Below are positions 8,042 through 17,876 of a stretch of DNA of 64,000 nucleotides, piece by piece; position 1 is the first letter of the stretch; the number at the start of each line of letters is the position of its first letter. The DNA comes from Puniceicoccaceae bacterium K14 (GTDB lineage: Bacteria > Verrucomicrobiota > Verrucomicrobiia > Opitutales > Opitutaceae). A program made the translations under genes and the position numbers. The stretch covers positions 42,624 to 106,623 of the forward strand of contig JAKYXN010000011.1 in NCBI GenBank assembly GCA_022538095.1, given 5' to 3'. The notes under the pieces are model-generated. The model did not search any database and had not been told where the DNA came from. It saw nothing but the letters and a program-made list of their open reading frames with translations.

Positions 8042-10876
8042 TTAGCTATCAGGATTAACCTGTGGATTCAAAATCGCTTCCAGCATATTCGTTCGATCGA
8101 AGTAAACCTCGAAGGCTTTTTTAACTGAGTCTGCTTTTAGCCCCTTAATACGCTCTTCGCTTTTTAGAATTTCATCTAAATCACGTTCTTCCTGAATAAT
8201 TGTAGAAATACTCTGCAACCAAAAATTGTTGCTCTGCAGACCACTCTCCACCCCCCGAAGATGAATCTCCTTCACTTTGCTTAGATCCGATTCAGAAGGC
8301 CCTTCACGCTTTAAGCGATCTATCTCTGCCTGAGCCAACATGATCATTATCTGCACGTTTTCGGGGTCGCAAGAAAACGCAAAACCACTTGAAAAACGCT
8401 CTTCTGGGGCACGTGATAAATTCGCGCTTAAGCTAACTCCGTATGTGCCGCCTTTTTCTTCTCGCAGAACATTTCGTAATCGTATATCCAATACATCTCG
8501 AGCAGCGATAAGGGAATAACGATTATCTACAGACCATTCAGCCTCTCCAAAATACTGCACTCTTACAACGCTCTTGTCTTCTAGCCCTTTATTCATCGAG
8601 AAACTGGTTACTCCTTCCCTCAGCGTGCCATCGACCAGACGTCCCTCTTCTTCCCTTCCTACAGCAGGAAGCCCGCCCAAGTACTTTGAAACATAGGGCT
8701 TAAACGACTTCAAATCCATAGCCCCAACAAACACAAATGTAAAATCACTCGCGTCGGAAAACCGATCTTCGTAAACAGCCAAGGAAAGCTCGGGGTCAAA
8801 CAACCTGAGCATGTCACTCGTCAACGGCTCGCGTCTCGGATGATTTTCGTAGAGTTCTTCCATGATCCGATCCTGAAACACTACCTGAGGGGACTTAGAG
8901 CGGTTTGCTAAGACACCCTCCAAACGTATCAACAAAGAAGCATACGCATCTTCATCTAATCGGGGAGCTGTCATTTGCAAATATAACAGTTGAAAGAATG
9001 TTTCTAAATCCTTGGGCGAAGTGGCCCCTCTTAAGCCTTCGCTTTGACTATTAATATACGGTGAAACCTGAACGACCTTCCCTGAAAGCTTCTTGTCTAG
9101 ATCTACTACGCTAAACTCACCTAGCCCACTTTCACCGAGAACCATGGTAGAAACCGCAGCCGCCAAGTATTCATCATCCAACACTTGACTATGACCACCC
9201 GGGCTAAATGCGTTCATCAAAATTTGGTCATTTTTGAAATCAGTTTGCTTAAGAAGTACTCGCACCCCATTCGACAAATTCCATTCATGAATGTCCACAG
9301 ATTCATGATACTTTTCAGATTCAATTGCCCCGCCCTCTGGCAACGGATCCAGTAGCGGTCGACTACTCACCGAATCATCGTATTCTTCCAACACACTATT
9401 TTGAGCTACCGAGAGCATTTCTCGAACCTCTGCTTCTTTAGGCAAAATGTAACCATCCCTTTGAGGCGCCGTAAAAAGAACGACTCGGTTCTGCTCCTCC
9501 AATGGAAGCTTGTCGCCAAACGCACGAATTTCTTTCATCCCAATTTCGCCTAAGAACTGTCGCGTCATCTCCAATTCAACAGCTATTCCAGGAACAGGCT
9601 CTCCTTGCAAAAAATTTCGGATGTATTCCGCTGCCAGGTCACCACTGTGCGTGTTTTCCCTTTCCTCATAAATCCGCTCCACAGCGCGAAGCATATCGTT
9701 TTTCATCCGCTCTAATTCCGTTTCCGAGAAGCCATCACGTTTCGCTCTATTGAGCTCGCCAATCAAAGCGCTCACTCCTTCTTGGTAATTATTCTCCAAA
9801 AATTGAATACTATAGTAAAACGCACTCTTTTCGCGCCCTAAAGGCGAAAAACTTACGTTCGCTCCCATAAATGGAGGGCGAGCCTCCAACGTTCTTTCCC
9901 CCAAGCGTTTGTTTAGCATTCCAAAGTACAAACGACGCAAAATAGAAGCTTTGTAATCTCTGGCTGTCCCATCTGGAATTTTTGGTACCTTTTGTAACAG
10001 AGCCATCGAAGAGGTCGTAATCTCGGGATCTTCCTGAATCGAAAACAAGGTCTGCTCATGGTCAGGAATATCGTAGGAGACTCTCGGCTTCGATTCCTCT
10101 GGATTTGTCATGTTTGAAAAACGGTCGACGATTGATTGCTCTACTCGATCTACATCTATCGAGCCCACAACTACTACCGCCATAAGGTCAGGACGGTACC
10201 AATCTTGGTAAAAATCAACGAACCGGTGCCTAGGCGCATTTCGGATTACAAATGTCGACCCGATCGGAAGCCGCTTAGCATAATCCGAATTGTAAAATAG
10301 AATTGGATACTGATTATCTCGAATTCGTTGCTGTGCCCCGCGCCGTGAACGCCACTCTTCTACGATTACCCCTCGCTCTTTCTCAATCTCTTCAACATCG
10401 AATGCAATCTCACCAGCCCAATCTCGCAAAATATCGAAACCACGCTCCAAAACTCTCTCGCTATCTGCAGGCAGCTCTAACTTGTACACTGTCTCGTTAA
10501 ATGAAGTATAGGCATTCACGTGAGAGCCAAAACGCATTCCAACGCCTTCTAGAAAATTTATGACCTCCGACTTACGGAATCGCTTTGTCCCATTAAACGC
10601 CATGTGTTCAATGAAATGAGCTAAACCTCTTTGGTCGTGCTCCTCCTGGAGGGACCCCGCGTTCACTACAAGTCTCATGCTAACGCGATTCTCCGGCTCA
10701 TTGTTGCTCTTAATATAATAGCGTAAGCCATTATCCAAAACACCAGTGCGTATAGACTCATCCATTGCCAATTCGGCATCCAACTCAAATTCGTGCCCGA
10801 GCAACATGGAGGAAATTCCGATACAAACCGTAAATGCGATGAGACGTGAGAGAAGATTTGAAATGTATAATTGCAT
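8042..10876 (-). CDS. Periplasmic M16 (pitrilysin/insulinase) zinc protease, two-lobed
   Basis: 944 residues with an N-terminal hydrophobic export signal (about residues 8-27). The inverted zinc motif HFIEH is at 87-91 and the third ligand is Glu167 in EKERGVIVEEW, so the N-terminal M16 lobe should be active. A second, non-catalytic M16 lobe follows in the C-terminal half (near DIHEWNLSNGVRVLL onward), giving the full clam-shell architecture of M16 family enzymes. It would degrade peptides in the periplasm. No M16 partner gene is adjacent, consistent with a fused single-chain form. Monocistronic; divergent from the pilin operon over about 230 bp. Confidence 0.93.
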   Translation of the reverse strand: MQLYISNLLSRLIAFTVCIGISSMLLGHEFELDAELAMDESIRTGVLDNGLRYYIKSNNEPENRVSMRLVVNAGSLQEEHDQRGLAHFIEHMAFNGTKRFRKSEVINFLEGVGMRFGSHVNAYTSFNETVYKLELPADSERVLERGFDILRDWAGEIAFDVEEIEKERGVIVEEWRSRRGAQQRIRDNQYPILFYNSDYAKRLPIGSTFVIRNAPRHRFVDFYQDWYRPDLMAVVVVGSIDVDRVEQSIVDRFSNMTNPEESKPRVSYDIPDHEQTLFSIQEDPEITTSSMALLQKVPKIPDGTARDYKASILRRLYFGMLNKRLGERTLEARPPFMGANVSFSPLGREKSAFYYSIQFLENNYQEGVSALIGELNRAKRDGFSETELERMKNDMLRAVERIYEERENTHSGDLAAEYIRNFLQGEPVPGIAVELEMTRQFLGEIGMKEIRAFGDKLPLEEQNRVVLFTAPQRDGYILPKEAEVREMLSVAQNSVLEEYDDSVSSRPLLDPLPEGGAIESEKYHESVDIHEWNLSNGVRVLLKQTDFKNDQILMNAFSPGGHSQVLDDEYLAAAVSTMVLGESGLGEFSVVDLDKKLSGKVVQVSPYINSQSEGLRGATSPKDLETFFQLLYLQMTAPRLDEDAYASLLIRLEGVLANRSKSPQVVFQDRIMEELYENHPRREPLTSDMLRLFDPELSLAVYEDRFSDASDFTFVFVGAMDLKSFKPYVSKYLGGLPAVGREEEGRLVDGTLREGVTSFSMNKGLEDKSVVRVQYFGEAEWSVDNRYSLIAARDVLDIRLRNVLREEKGGTYGVSLSANLSRAPEERFSSGFAFSCDPENVQIMIMLAQAEIDRLKREGPSESDLSKVKEIHLRGVESGLQSNNFWLQSISTIIQEERDLDEILKSEERIKGLKADSVKKAFEVYFDRTNMLEAILNPQVNPDS

Positions 10877-11104
10877 AAGAATTTTATAAATCGCTTACCA
10901 TTTGTTCAGACATCCGCTAAAATTGAGTCAGTGGAAATATATTCCTCGACCTTCGGCATACGAACGAAATCAATTAAAGAATGTGTAAAATACACTCGTT
11001 TTAGAGAAAACATTTTCACTGCCAGAACATAACTCAAGAAAACTACTTAGCACTCGCCAGTTTCATCTACAGTTCGTCCCACAAAAAGCGATAATTGAGA
11101 TGAT

Positions 11105-11659
11105 ATGTTCAGCAAATCGAAAACGCCTTCGAAAACGACCAACCGAAGTGGAGTAACCCTAGTAGAAATTATGGTCTCCATGTTCATACTAGGAGTTGGC
11201 TTTACTGGGCTATTTTCCGGCTTTCTCCATACTCGGCGACTCGCACAAGGTTCCATTTACCAGAACACAGCATCAACTATCGCATACAGTTATCTTGAGC
11301 AGCTGAAAAGTGTGGAATTCTCATCCCTAGACGACAACCCAATCATTGGGCTTATGAGCGAGGGTAACGACGACTCTTTAAACGTTTCACCAACCCCGAC
11401 TAACTTCACTACAGGAAACAATGCTACAGACGTCGTTAATAGTTTCACAATCGATATTAACAACACCCCCAGCAACGAAGATGACGACATGGCGCTTCGA
11501 GTATTCCTCTATTTAGACGACATAACCAGTGAAGCTAACGGAATTGGAGAATCTAGACAAATCGTCATTCGATACGAAGCGGATTTTATAGCTGCGGGCT
11601 ACGATCAAACTTTCACGAATGTAATTAGATCAATTCGTTCTGAGACCCCTACTTTTTAA
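11105..11659 (+). CDS. Type IV prepilin-like protein (PilV/GspI-like minor pilin)
   Basis: A short basic leader ends at Gly16, followed by V17-TLVE21 and a 20-residue hydrophobic helix: the prepilin peptidase/N-methylation signature, with Glu at +5 of the mature protein. The 184-residue length and the YSYLEQLKSVEF region after the helix resemble PilV/GspI minor pilins. It is probably assembled at the inner membrane into the tip of a pilus or pseudopilus. First gene of a four-gene operon; the next gene starts 7 bp on. No major pilin, PilB/PilC or secretin gene is in the window, so the machine it serves must be encoded elsewhere. Confidence 0.85.
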   Translation: MFSKSKTPSKTTNRSGVTLVEIMVSMFILGVGFTGLFSGFLHTRRLAQGSIYQNTASTIAYSYLEQLKSVEFSSLDDNPIIGLMSEGNDDSLNVSPTPTNFTTGNNATDVVNSFTIDINNTPSNEDDDMALRVFLYLDDITSEANGIGESRQIVIRYEADFIAAGYDQTFTNVIRSIRSETPTF

Positions 11660-11666
11660 AGGCGAA

Positions 11667-12293
11667 ATGAAATTTTCAAAAGGAACCAAATCAAACAATA
11701 GGTCGGGCTTTTCCCTCGCTGAACTACTCGTCGCAACCTCCCTTGCAGGCGCAGCCATGGCCATGGTAATGGGATCTTTTATCTTCATATTGAGATTTTC
11801 AAAAACAGACGAAGGTAAGCTACAAATAAATCGAGACATCCGATCATTCACCAATGAGCTGAGCAACAATGCTTCCTTCGCAAACACCTTCTCAATATAC
11901 AAAAGCTTCACCGATAGAACACTTGTTAGCGATACTCAGTCAGGCGATTTCCTTTTGTTAGAGTTTCGCGATAAAAACGACAGCTCACTGGTTAGCCGTA
12001 TCGTCGGGTATTATCGAGTAACAGACGGTTCTGATGACCCTGGACCCGTTCAGACGTTTACTTTAGACTACTCTACCCCGTCTGACCAAAGTGCCCTCAC
12101 CTTAATTCCCAGCACTTCGAGTTCCGGAACTCACACAGTTGTAGCAGAGCTTTCCCAAGGCCTAGCGGATGGGAGCCTCTTTTTTAACTTCCGCAATAGC
12201 AGCATAGTAATACGAGGTGAACTTATCCATGATATAGATGGTACAACGCAAGTTAGCAACACGTATAACTTCACAATTTCTCCAAGGGGATGA
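11667..12293 (+). CDS. Type IV prepilin-like protein (PilW/GspJ-like minor pilin)
   Basis: 208 residues. The leader ends at Gly14 before F15-SLAE19, with Glu at mature position +5 and a hydrophobic helix of about 22 residues: a processed prepilin. The body, with alternating polar strands (LLLEFRDKND, RIVGYYRVTD), is PilW/GspJ-like. Its stop codon overlaps the next start as ATGA, implying translational coupling. It is second in the minor-pilin operon, where PilV-, PilW- and PilX-like proteins usually form a complex at the pilus tip; that role here is by analogy. Confidence 0.83.
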   Translation: MKFSKGTKSNNRSGFSLAELLVATSLAGAAMAMVMGSFIFILRFSKTDEGKLQINRDIRSFTNELSNNASFANTFSIYKSFTDRTLVSDTQSGDFLLLEFRDKNDSSLVSRIVGYYRVTDGSDDPGPVQTFTLDYSTPSDQSALTLIPSTSSSGTHTVVAELSQGLADGSLFFNFRNSSIVIRGELIHDIDGTTQVSNTYNFTISPRG

Positions 12294-14314
12294 ATAACAT
12301 GTTTTTATATAAAAAAACGACATACAATAAAAAGGAAGGATCAACTCTCATAGTGTCTGTATTGATTCTGACCCTACTTGGGGCGATCTATGCTTCCATA
12401 ATAACAACCGGCATGACAGAGCGACGTATGAACATAAGGCATGAGGCAAGGCTTGAGGCCCAAGCCGCCGCTGAATCTCTCGTCGAGTACGGATTCGCTC
12501 AACTCCAACATCATTTTTCACAGGAAACCAATCTCAACGCCAGTTTGTTTGATACAAACGGATCAGACAGTCTAAACCTTCCACCAGATAGCTATTTTGG
12601 CTCCAGAGTAGATACAAATTCGCTCGAAATCGTAGGTGGAGTAATCACAACAAACTCTGCAAATACTTATATTGATCCTTCGGACCCGTTGAACACCAAC
12701 GACCCGATGAAAGGCAAACGAGTTACGACCAAAGAAGTGACTGTATACGGAAAAGCATCAGTTACACCTTACAATGGCGCCAACCCAATAACATCTTACG
12801 TTTCTCAGACCTTCGAAGTAAGAGATTCTCCACTCTTTACTCATGCTATTTTCTACAACCTAGACCTCGACATCCACCCAGGTCCGAGAATGGACATTCA
12901 CGGCCCTGTTCACACGAACGGCAAACTCAGACTCAATGCATCAAGTGGCCTATACTTCCACGATCAAGTAACAACAGCAGAAGGTCTGTATCATGAATAT
13001 GAACACGTATCTACGAAATCCTGGGGGGATATTTACTTCAAGGATAGCACAGGCAACTTCAAAAGCATGAAAAACACTCACACAAGTGATTTGAATGAAG
13101 TTTTAGATTCTTCGTACAACATTGAAGGAGCGTTTTTGGACTCAGATTTGGGTGACGATTTTAGAGCCACCGCCTCCCTTTTATGGGAAGGAAACCTAAT
13201 GACCTCACTTCATGGAGTATCAAACTACCAACCAGTACAGTTTTCTGAATACAAAAGAGATGATTCAAGCACCTCCGACTATGATCCAATAAACACCGGT
13301 CACGACCTAATTGAGCCCCTTGATTCTTCAAACTCAAATACGAGCATAGAATCACAAAAAATGGCTGGAAAGGCTGGTTTGTATTTCAAATGGGACACAT
13401 CGACCGGGACGCTGGATGCTTATGACGGAGACGGAAATAGTCTTGGTATAAGCGATCTTGAAAATACCCTTTGGACTCGCACAGAAGAAGCATTTCAAGA
13501 CAACAGACGAAACATCGCCGTCGACGTAATTGACATCCACACGGGTGTTTTGAAGCAACTAATAGAAAGTCCAGGAACTGCTACAGATGAGAAAATAACT
13601 GACTACGATCCATCCAACGACTGGAATGGAATCGTCTATTTTGAGTGCTACAGTAGTTCAGGTAGTAGTACACTCGATGATAGTGGAGTAAGGCTCACTG
13701 GGGGTGAACTCGACGTAACAGGAGAAGGGATTCCAAGCCTCGGGAACGATGCTGGGATGACATTCGTCACCAACAACGCTTTGTATGTAAAAGGCCACTT
13801 CAACACTGATGGAAATGTCGATGGCGACAGTGGAACATACTCAGATAATTCAGACGAGGTTCCAGTTGCTGTCATGGCTGATTCTGTCACATTTCTTTCT
13901 GCATCCTGGGATGACACGAATTCTTTTTCTGGAATGCAAAATGCAAGTAGCACCGAAGTTTCTTTGGCTGTCGTTTCAGGTATCACCCCAAATGATATGA
14001 CTCGAGATGGAGTCTACAACAAATACAATGGAGGTGCCCACAATTTTCCACGCTATTTAGAAGACTGGACTGGCTCAACTTTTGCAATAAGAGGCTCCCT
14101 CGTATGCCTGTATGAAAGCGAAATAGACTGGTCTCAGTGGGAATGCTGCTCTGATTTTTACAGCCCACCAACACGCCTTTACGGCTTCCATGAAATGTTC
14201 GAAAATGGTACCTATCCACCAGGCACTCCTATGATCAGGTCGTATAAAAGAGCATTCTACACAAAAATGAACGCATCTGAATACGAAGCTGCGATACCAT
14301 GGACTTCACCTTGA
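12290..14314 (+). CDS. Large PilX/GspK-like pilus-assembly protein
   Basis: 674 residues. The N-terminus has a basic leader, Gly17, then STLIVSVLILTLLGAIYAS: a pilin-like helix without Glu at +5, as in PilX and GspK. Immediately after comes a RRMNIRHEARLEAQAAAESLVEYGFAQLQ stretch (shown here only in part as family-like), the helix continuation seen in PilX proteins. The rest is a large Ser/Thr/Asn/Asp-rich beta domain with GPVHTNGKL, a pattern often met in such PVC and deltaproteobacterial proteins. It is far longer than a normal PilX (about 200 aa). Start coupled to the previous gene (ATGA); an ATG nine bases downstream is possible. It overlaps the next gene by 16 bp. Its size and position recall the long member of the Verru_Chthon pilin cassettes, but I cannot confirm membership. 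Confidence 0.75.
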   Translation: MNNMFLYKKTTYNKKEGSTLIVSVLILTLLGAIYASIITTGMTERRMNIRHEARLEAQAAAESLVEYGFAQLQHHFSQETNLNASLFDTNGSDSLNLPPDSYFGSRVDTNSLEIVGGVITTNSANTYIDPSDPLNTNDPMKGKRVTTKEVTVYGKASVTPYNGANPITSYVSQTFEVRDSPLFTHAIFYNLDLDIHPGPRMDIHGPVHTNGKLRLNASSGLYFHDQVTTAEGLYHEYEHVSTKSWGDIYFKDSTGNFKSMKNTHTSDLNEVLDSSYNIEGAFLDSDLGDDFRATASLLWEGNLMTSLHGVSNYQPVQFSEYKRDDSSTSDYDPINTGHDLIEPLDSSNSNTSIESQKMAGKAGLYFKWDTSTGTLDAYDGDGNSLGISDLENTLWTRTEEAFQDNRRNIAVDVIDIHTGVLKQLIESPGTATDEKITDYDPSNDWNGIVYFECYSSSGSSTLDDSGVRLTGGELDVTGEGIPSLGNDAGMTFVTNNALYVKGHFNTDGNVDGDSGTYSDNSDEVPVAVMADSVTFLSASWDDTNSFSGMQNASSTEVSLAVVSGITPNDMTRDGVYNKYNGGAHNFPRYLEDWTGSTFAIRGSLVCLYESEIDWSQWECCSDFYSPPTRLYGFHEMFENGTYPPGTPMIRSYKRAFYTKMNASEYEAAIPWTSP

Positions 14315-15027
14315 AAATAAAGGAGGTTGTATTTCTCTTTCTTTTTGGTGCATTTGCGGTCACTCAACCAACTCAAATTCTTGCAGGTGACATCATCATT
14401 GGCGAAAAAAAACTAATCCGCCACAAAGCTTGGCCGCTTACGTCCCGCCCCATAATCGAGTTTCAACTTATCGAAACCGAAATGGACAATGTACATTCGC
14501 ACCACATAATATTTAACACAGATCAATTTTTCTTTCGCATGACTTTCTATGGTGATTGGAAAAAGGCGAAAAGTAGAGGATCAAGAAATTCCTGCCTATT
14601 AAGAAATTCGGATAATCACAACGTAACCTTCTCGATTTCCGAATTCGAAAAAAATGAATTCCTTCAATCTCTCGATGACGAATATTGGGAAGGGTATAAA
14701 AAATACTTGAGCCGCAGGTTTCCCAAAACAAACGTCTATTACGAAGAAGACGGCAGGGGTAAAGATCGTGAGCTCATCACGTTCAACAGAAAATATCGAC
14801 AAATCGCATACATATATAAATCCTCTAAAAACGTGTTTACAAAGACCCGGGAAATCTTTGTTTTCATTAAAAACAAGCTATACGTACTTTCCTTTTCAGG
14901 CCCCTCACAAACATTCGACGACCAGTGGAATCAACACTCATTCTACGTATCCAGGATGAGAACAATCGACAAAGACTTCTCTACAAGCACGCCTGAAGAA
15001 AGTCACTCACCCGTACTAATTCGTTAA
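14299..15027 (+). CDS. Secreted protein of unknown function, last gene of pilin operon
   Basis: 242 residues with a signal peptide (KIKEVVFLFLFGAF, cleavage probably after ILAG near residue 30). The mature part is rich in aromatic and basic residues (WKKAKSRGSRNSC, DDEYWEGYKKYLSRRF) with many short strands; no family recognised. It begins inside the 3' end of the PilX-like gene, so it is co-expressed with the pilin set and may be an accessory or cargo. Its stop overlaps by 4 bp the end of the convergent map gene. Confidence 0.6.
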   Translation: MDFTLKIKEVVFLFLFGAFAVTQPTQILAGDIIIGEKKLIRHKAWPLTSRPIIEFQLIETEMDNVHSHHIIFNTDQFFFRMTFYGDWKKAKSRGSRNSCLLRNSDNHNVTFSISEFEKNEFLQSLDDEYWEGYKKYLSRRFPKTNVYYEEDGRGKDRELITFNRKYRQIAYIYKSSKNVFTKTREIFVFIKNKLYVLSFSGPSQTFDDQWNQHSFYVSRMRTIDKDFSTSTPEESHSPVLIR

Positions 15028-15809
15028 ACGAGTACCGGAGCTTCTTTGCCCTCTGGCACACTCAAAATTTTTGGGCCATTCGCTCCTATCAAAACAGTAT
15101 GCTCGAAATGAGCCGAAGGACTTTGGTCAGAGCTGAGTGCCGTCCAACCATCGTCAGACATCTTAATTTTGTAGCTGCCCATATTTACCATGGGTTCGAT
15201 ACACAAGACCGTACCTTCCTTCAATTTAGGTCCTTGCCCAGGCTTTCCAAAATTCGGAACTTGCGGTTCCTCGTGCAAGCTACGCCCTACCCCGTGGCCA
15301 ACAAAATCACGAATAACGCCGTACCCTTCTTTCTCTACACGCTTTTGCACCGCACTTGAGATTTTGCCCACGCGAAAGCCCTTGCGAGCTGCTCGGATAC
15401 CCTCGTACATGGCCTCCTCTGTAACATCGAGTAGCTTCTGCTTTTCAGGAGAAATTTCTCCAACAGCTACTGTTCGGCAATTGTCTCCAATATATCCATT
15501 ATATCGGGTGCATACATCCACGCTAATTATATCACCAGATTGCAAGACGCGATCCAAGCTACCAATGCCGTGCACCACTTCGTCGTTAACCGACAAGCAT
15601 GTGAACGCTGGATAAACACGCGAACCCACTTGATATTTGTAGCAAGCGCTCTCCGCTCCGAGCTCCTCAATAAAACGTTTTCCCGCCTGGTCTAAATCAT
15701 AGGTATTCATCCCAGGGGCAACTAGCTGTACCATCCTATCTAAAACAGTAGCAGCAACTTGGGCGGCTTCTTTGATGGACTTTAATTGCTGCTCGTTTCG
15801 AACTATCAT
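15024..15809 (-). CDS. map: Methionine aminopeptidase, type I
   Basis: Removes the initiator Met from nascent proteins. M24A fold, 261 residues. Expected metal ligands are all present: Asp98 and Asp109 (SVDVCTRYNGYIGDNC), His172 (FVGHGVG), Glu205 (CIEPMV) and Glu236 (AHFEHT), plus the substrate-side His80 and His179. There is no N-terminal SH3/zinc extension, so it is the short class Ia form. Transcribed alone; convergent with the pilin operon. Confidence 0.97.
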   Translation of the reverse strand: MIVRNEQQLKSIKEAAQVAATVLDRMVQLVAPGMNTYDLDQAGKRFIEELGAESACYKYQVGSRVYPAFTCLSVNDEVVHGIGSLDRVLQSGDIISVDVCTRYNGYIGDNCRTVAVGEISPEKQKLLDVTEEAMYEGIRAARKGFRVGKISSAVQKRVEKEGYGVIRDFVGHGVGRSLHEEPQVPNFGKPGQGPKLKEGTVLCIEPMVNMGSYKIKMSDDGWTALSSDQSPSAHFEHTVLIGANGPKILSVPEGKEAPVLV

Positions 15810-15998
15810 GCGGATAACAAATCAAAATATGGGATCGAGAAAGAAGACTGTTCCCCAAATTACAACCAAATCCCACACATTACCAAAAATTTGAGCAAAA
15901 TAATTACAGATTTACCTTGGTACACAGAAACCAAATAACCCTCACCGTTTCAAAAAATTGGCTCGCTAGAAGTTACAAACGCTAACAAACAAAATCAC

Positions 15999-16511
15999 AT
16001 GATCAGTTGGTTAAAGAAATTCCTAGGAAACCCACAATCGGACGTTGAAAACGAGCCGGAGGAATCAAGTAATGAGCAGCCAACGAGTGACGACGAATCG
16101 AATCAAAATCGTGCATGGATTGGTGTCGATCTCGATGGGACTCTTGCTAAATACTCCAGTTGGAAAGGAATCGAGCACGTAGGAAAACCGATTCCATTGA
16201 TGCAAAAACGCGTCATGCAATGGATAGAAGCAGGCCACAAAGTTAAGATTCTAACAGCCCGTGCTAGCATTCCTGAAGGAATTCCACCCATCCAAAAATG
16301 GTTGAAAGAAAACGGATTTCCTAACCTTGAGATCACCTGTCAAAAAGACTTTCAAATGATCGAACTTTGGGATGACCGTGCTATCCAAGTCGTTCGGAAC
16401 ACTGGTAAACCAGTAATTCGCCCATCGATGACAAGCAACCCACAAGCTCCACTTTTCAAGGACGAATCCGACGGGGAGACCTTTGAGTTCGTACCCACTC
16501 GAAACTCCTAG
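15999..16511 (+). CDS. HAD-superfamily hydrolase-like protein
   Basis: 170 residues. After an acidic, probably disordered N-terminal tail (residues 12-37) comes DLDGTLA, the HAD motif I with nucleophile Asp44 and acid/base Asp46. Motif II is the Thr in ILTARAS and motif IV the DDRAI stretch. The short core with no large cap suggests a small phosphatase; the substrate is unknown. Divergent from map across 190 bp and convergent with rmuC. Confidence 0.75.
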   Translation: MISWLKKFLGNPQSDVENEPEESSNEQPTSDDESNQNRAWIGVDLDGTLAKYSSWKGIEHVGKPIPLMQKRVMQWIEAGHKVKILTARASIPEGIPPIQKWLKENGFPNLEITCQKDFQMIELWDDRAIQVVRNTGKPVIRPSMTSNPQAPLFKDESDGETFEFVPTRNS

Positions 16512-16521
16512 AAACTACCTG

Positions 16522-17871
16522 CTACTCGAGCTCAAGCTCCTTACTCATCGAAGCAGGCATGGACTTTTTTGCACGTGCCCCCAAGGCCTTCAACTGCTCG
16601 ACGCGCCTAATCAAATTCCCTTTACCGCTACTTAACTTGCTTACAGCGCTCTCATAGGCTTCTTGGCTCTTCTCTAAGCGATGGCCGACTTCCTCTAAGT
16701 CCTCGCAAAACCCAACAAACTTATCATACAAATCACCACTTTTTTTAGCGATTTCCAAAGCATTGTTAGCCTGCTTTTCCTGCCTCCAAATATTGGCGAC
16801 GATACGTAAGGTGGCCAACAAGGTAGACGGTGTCACGAGAATCACATTTTTCCCGTAAGCAAAATCATACAACCCGTCGTCAGCGGCAATCGCAGTCGAA
16901 AATGCAGGCTCGACCGGAATAAACATTAGTGTGAAATCCGGAGATTGTATGCCACTCAAAGAACCATACTGCTTCGTTCCTAAATCCGAAATATGCCTCT
17001 TGACGCTTTCGAGGTGAGCCTTCGACTGAATCGCCCTTTCGTCGACATCGTCAGATTTTGAGTAGCGTTCATATGCTACGAGACTCACCTTCGCATCTAT
17101 AACAATATGCTTTTCGTCAGGCAAATTCACAATTGCATCGGGTTGGAACCGCTTCCCCTCCTCCGTCTTGAGACTCACCTGCAAGTCGTATTCACGCCCC
17201 GCTGACAATCCTGACTTCTCCAAAACCCGCTCCAGAACGAGCTCTCCCCAAATACCCCTTGTCTTAGACTCACCCTTTAATGCAGTCGTCAAGTCCTGAG
17301 CATCTTGGGACATCTGCATATTTAGTTCTTTAAGCGATTTTAAGTGTTCCGAAAGAGACGCTCGATCCTTGATATCCGCTTCTCGCGCCTTCTCGACTCG
17401 CTCTCTAAACGAACTGATATTTTCTCCCAACGGACCCAATAACTTGTCTAAACTCTCTTTGTTTCGCTCGGTAAACGATTTCGATTTCTCCTCAAAGATT
17501 CGGTTAGCAAGATTTTCGAAGTCAGTCGCCAATTTCTTCTGCAGTTCAACCATCTCTTCTTTTTGCTGAGCAAGAGAATTCTCCAATGAACGATTGCGTT
17601 CCTCAGAAACTGCATATCGCGTTTTTAGCGACACATTATTCTCTCTCTCTTCGGACAGCGACTTTTTATTTTCAGAAAGTTGATTCTCGAGAGATTGGCA
17701 GCGCTCGCGCATCGCAGCTCCTTCAGAATTAGCCCCATCCAATTCATTTTTCAGGCTCTCGGCTTCGATTAGCACGCTCTTCTTTTTACCGGAAAATACC
17801 AAAAATGCGATTAGCCATCCTACAAGTACTCCTACCGAAGCGACCGCTATCCACATCAAATCAGTATCCAT
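16522..17871 (-). CDS. rmuC: DNA recombination protein RmuC
   Basis: 449 residues from the ATG at 17871; a TTG at 17886 would overlap the upstream gene. One N-terminal membrane helix (WIAVASVGVLVGWLIAFLVF), then about 150 residues of coiled coil (SLENQLSENKKSLSEE and following), then the RmuC domain with RGIWGELVLERVLEKSGL and HIVIDAKVSLVAYERY, the PD-(D/E)XK-like core. In E. coli RmuC limits rearrangements at inverted repeats. It follows the DtxR-type regulator gene by 5 bp, so the two are one transcript, an unexpected pairing. Confidence 0.93.
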   Translation of the reverse strand: MDTDLMWIAVASVGVLVGWLIAFLVFSGKKKSVLIEAESLKNELDGANSEGAAMRERCQSLENQLSENKKSLSEERENNVSLKTRYAVSEERNRSLENSLAQQKEEMVELQKKLATDFENLANRIFEEKSKSFTERNKESLDKLLGPLGENISSFRERVEKAREADIKDRASLSEHLKSLKELNMQMSQDAQDLTTALKGESKTRGIWGELVLERVLEKSGLSAGREYDLQVSLKTEEGKRFQPDAIVNLPDEKHIVIDAKVSLVAYERYSKSDDVDERAIQSKAHLESVKRHISDLGTKQYGSLSGIQSPDFTLMFIPVEPAFSTAIAADDGLYDFAYGKNVILVTPSTLLATLRIVANIWRQEKQANNALEIAKKSGDLYDKFVGFCEDLEEVGHRLEKSQEAYESAVSKLSSGKGNLIRRVEQLKALGARAKKSMPASMSKELELE

Positions 17872-17876
17872 AAATT

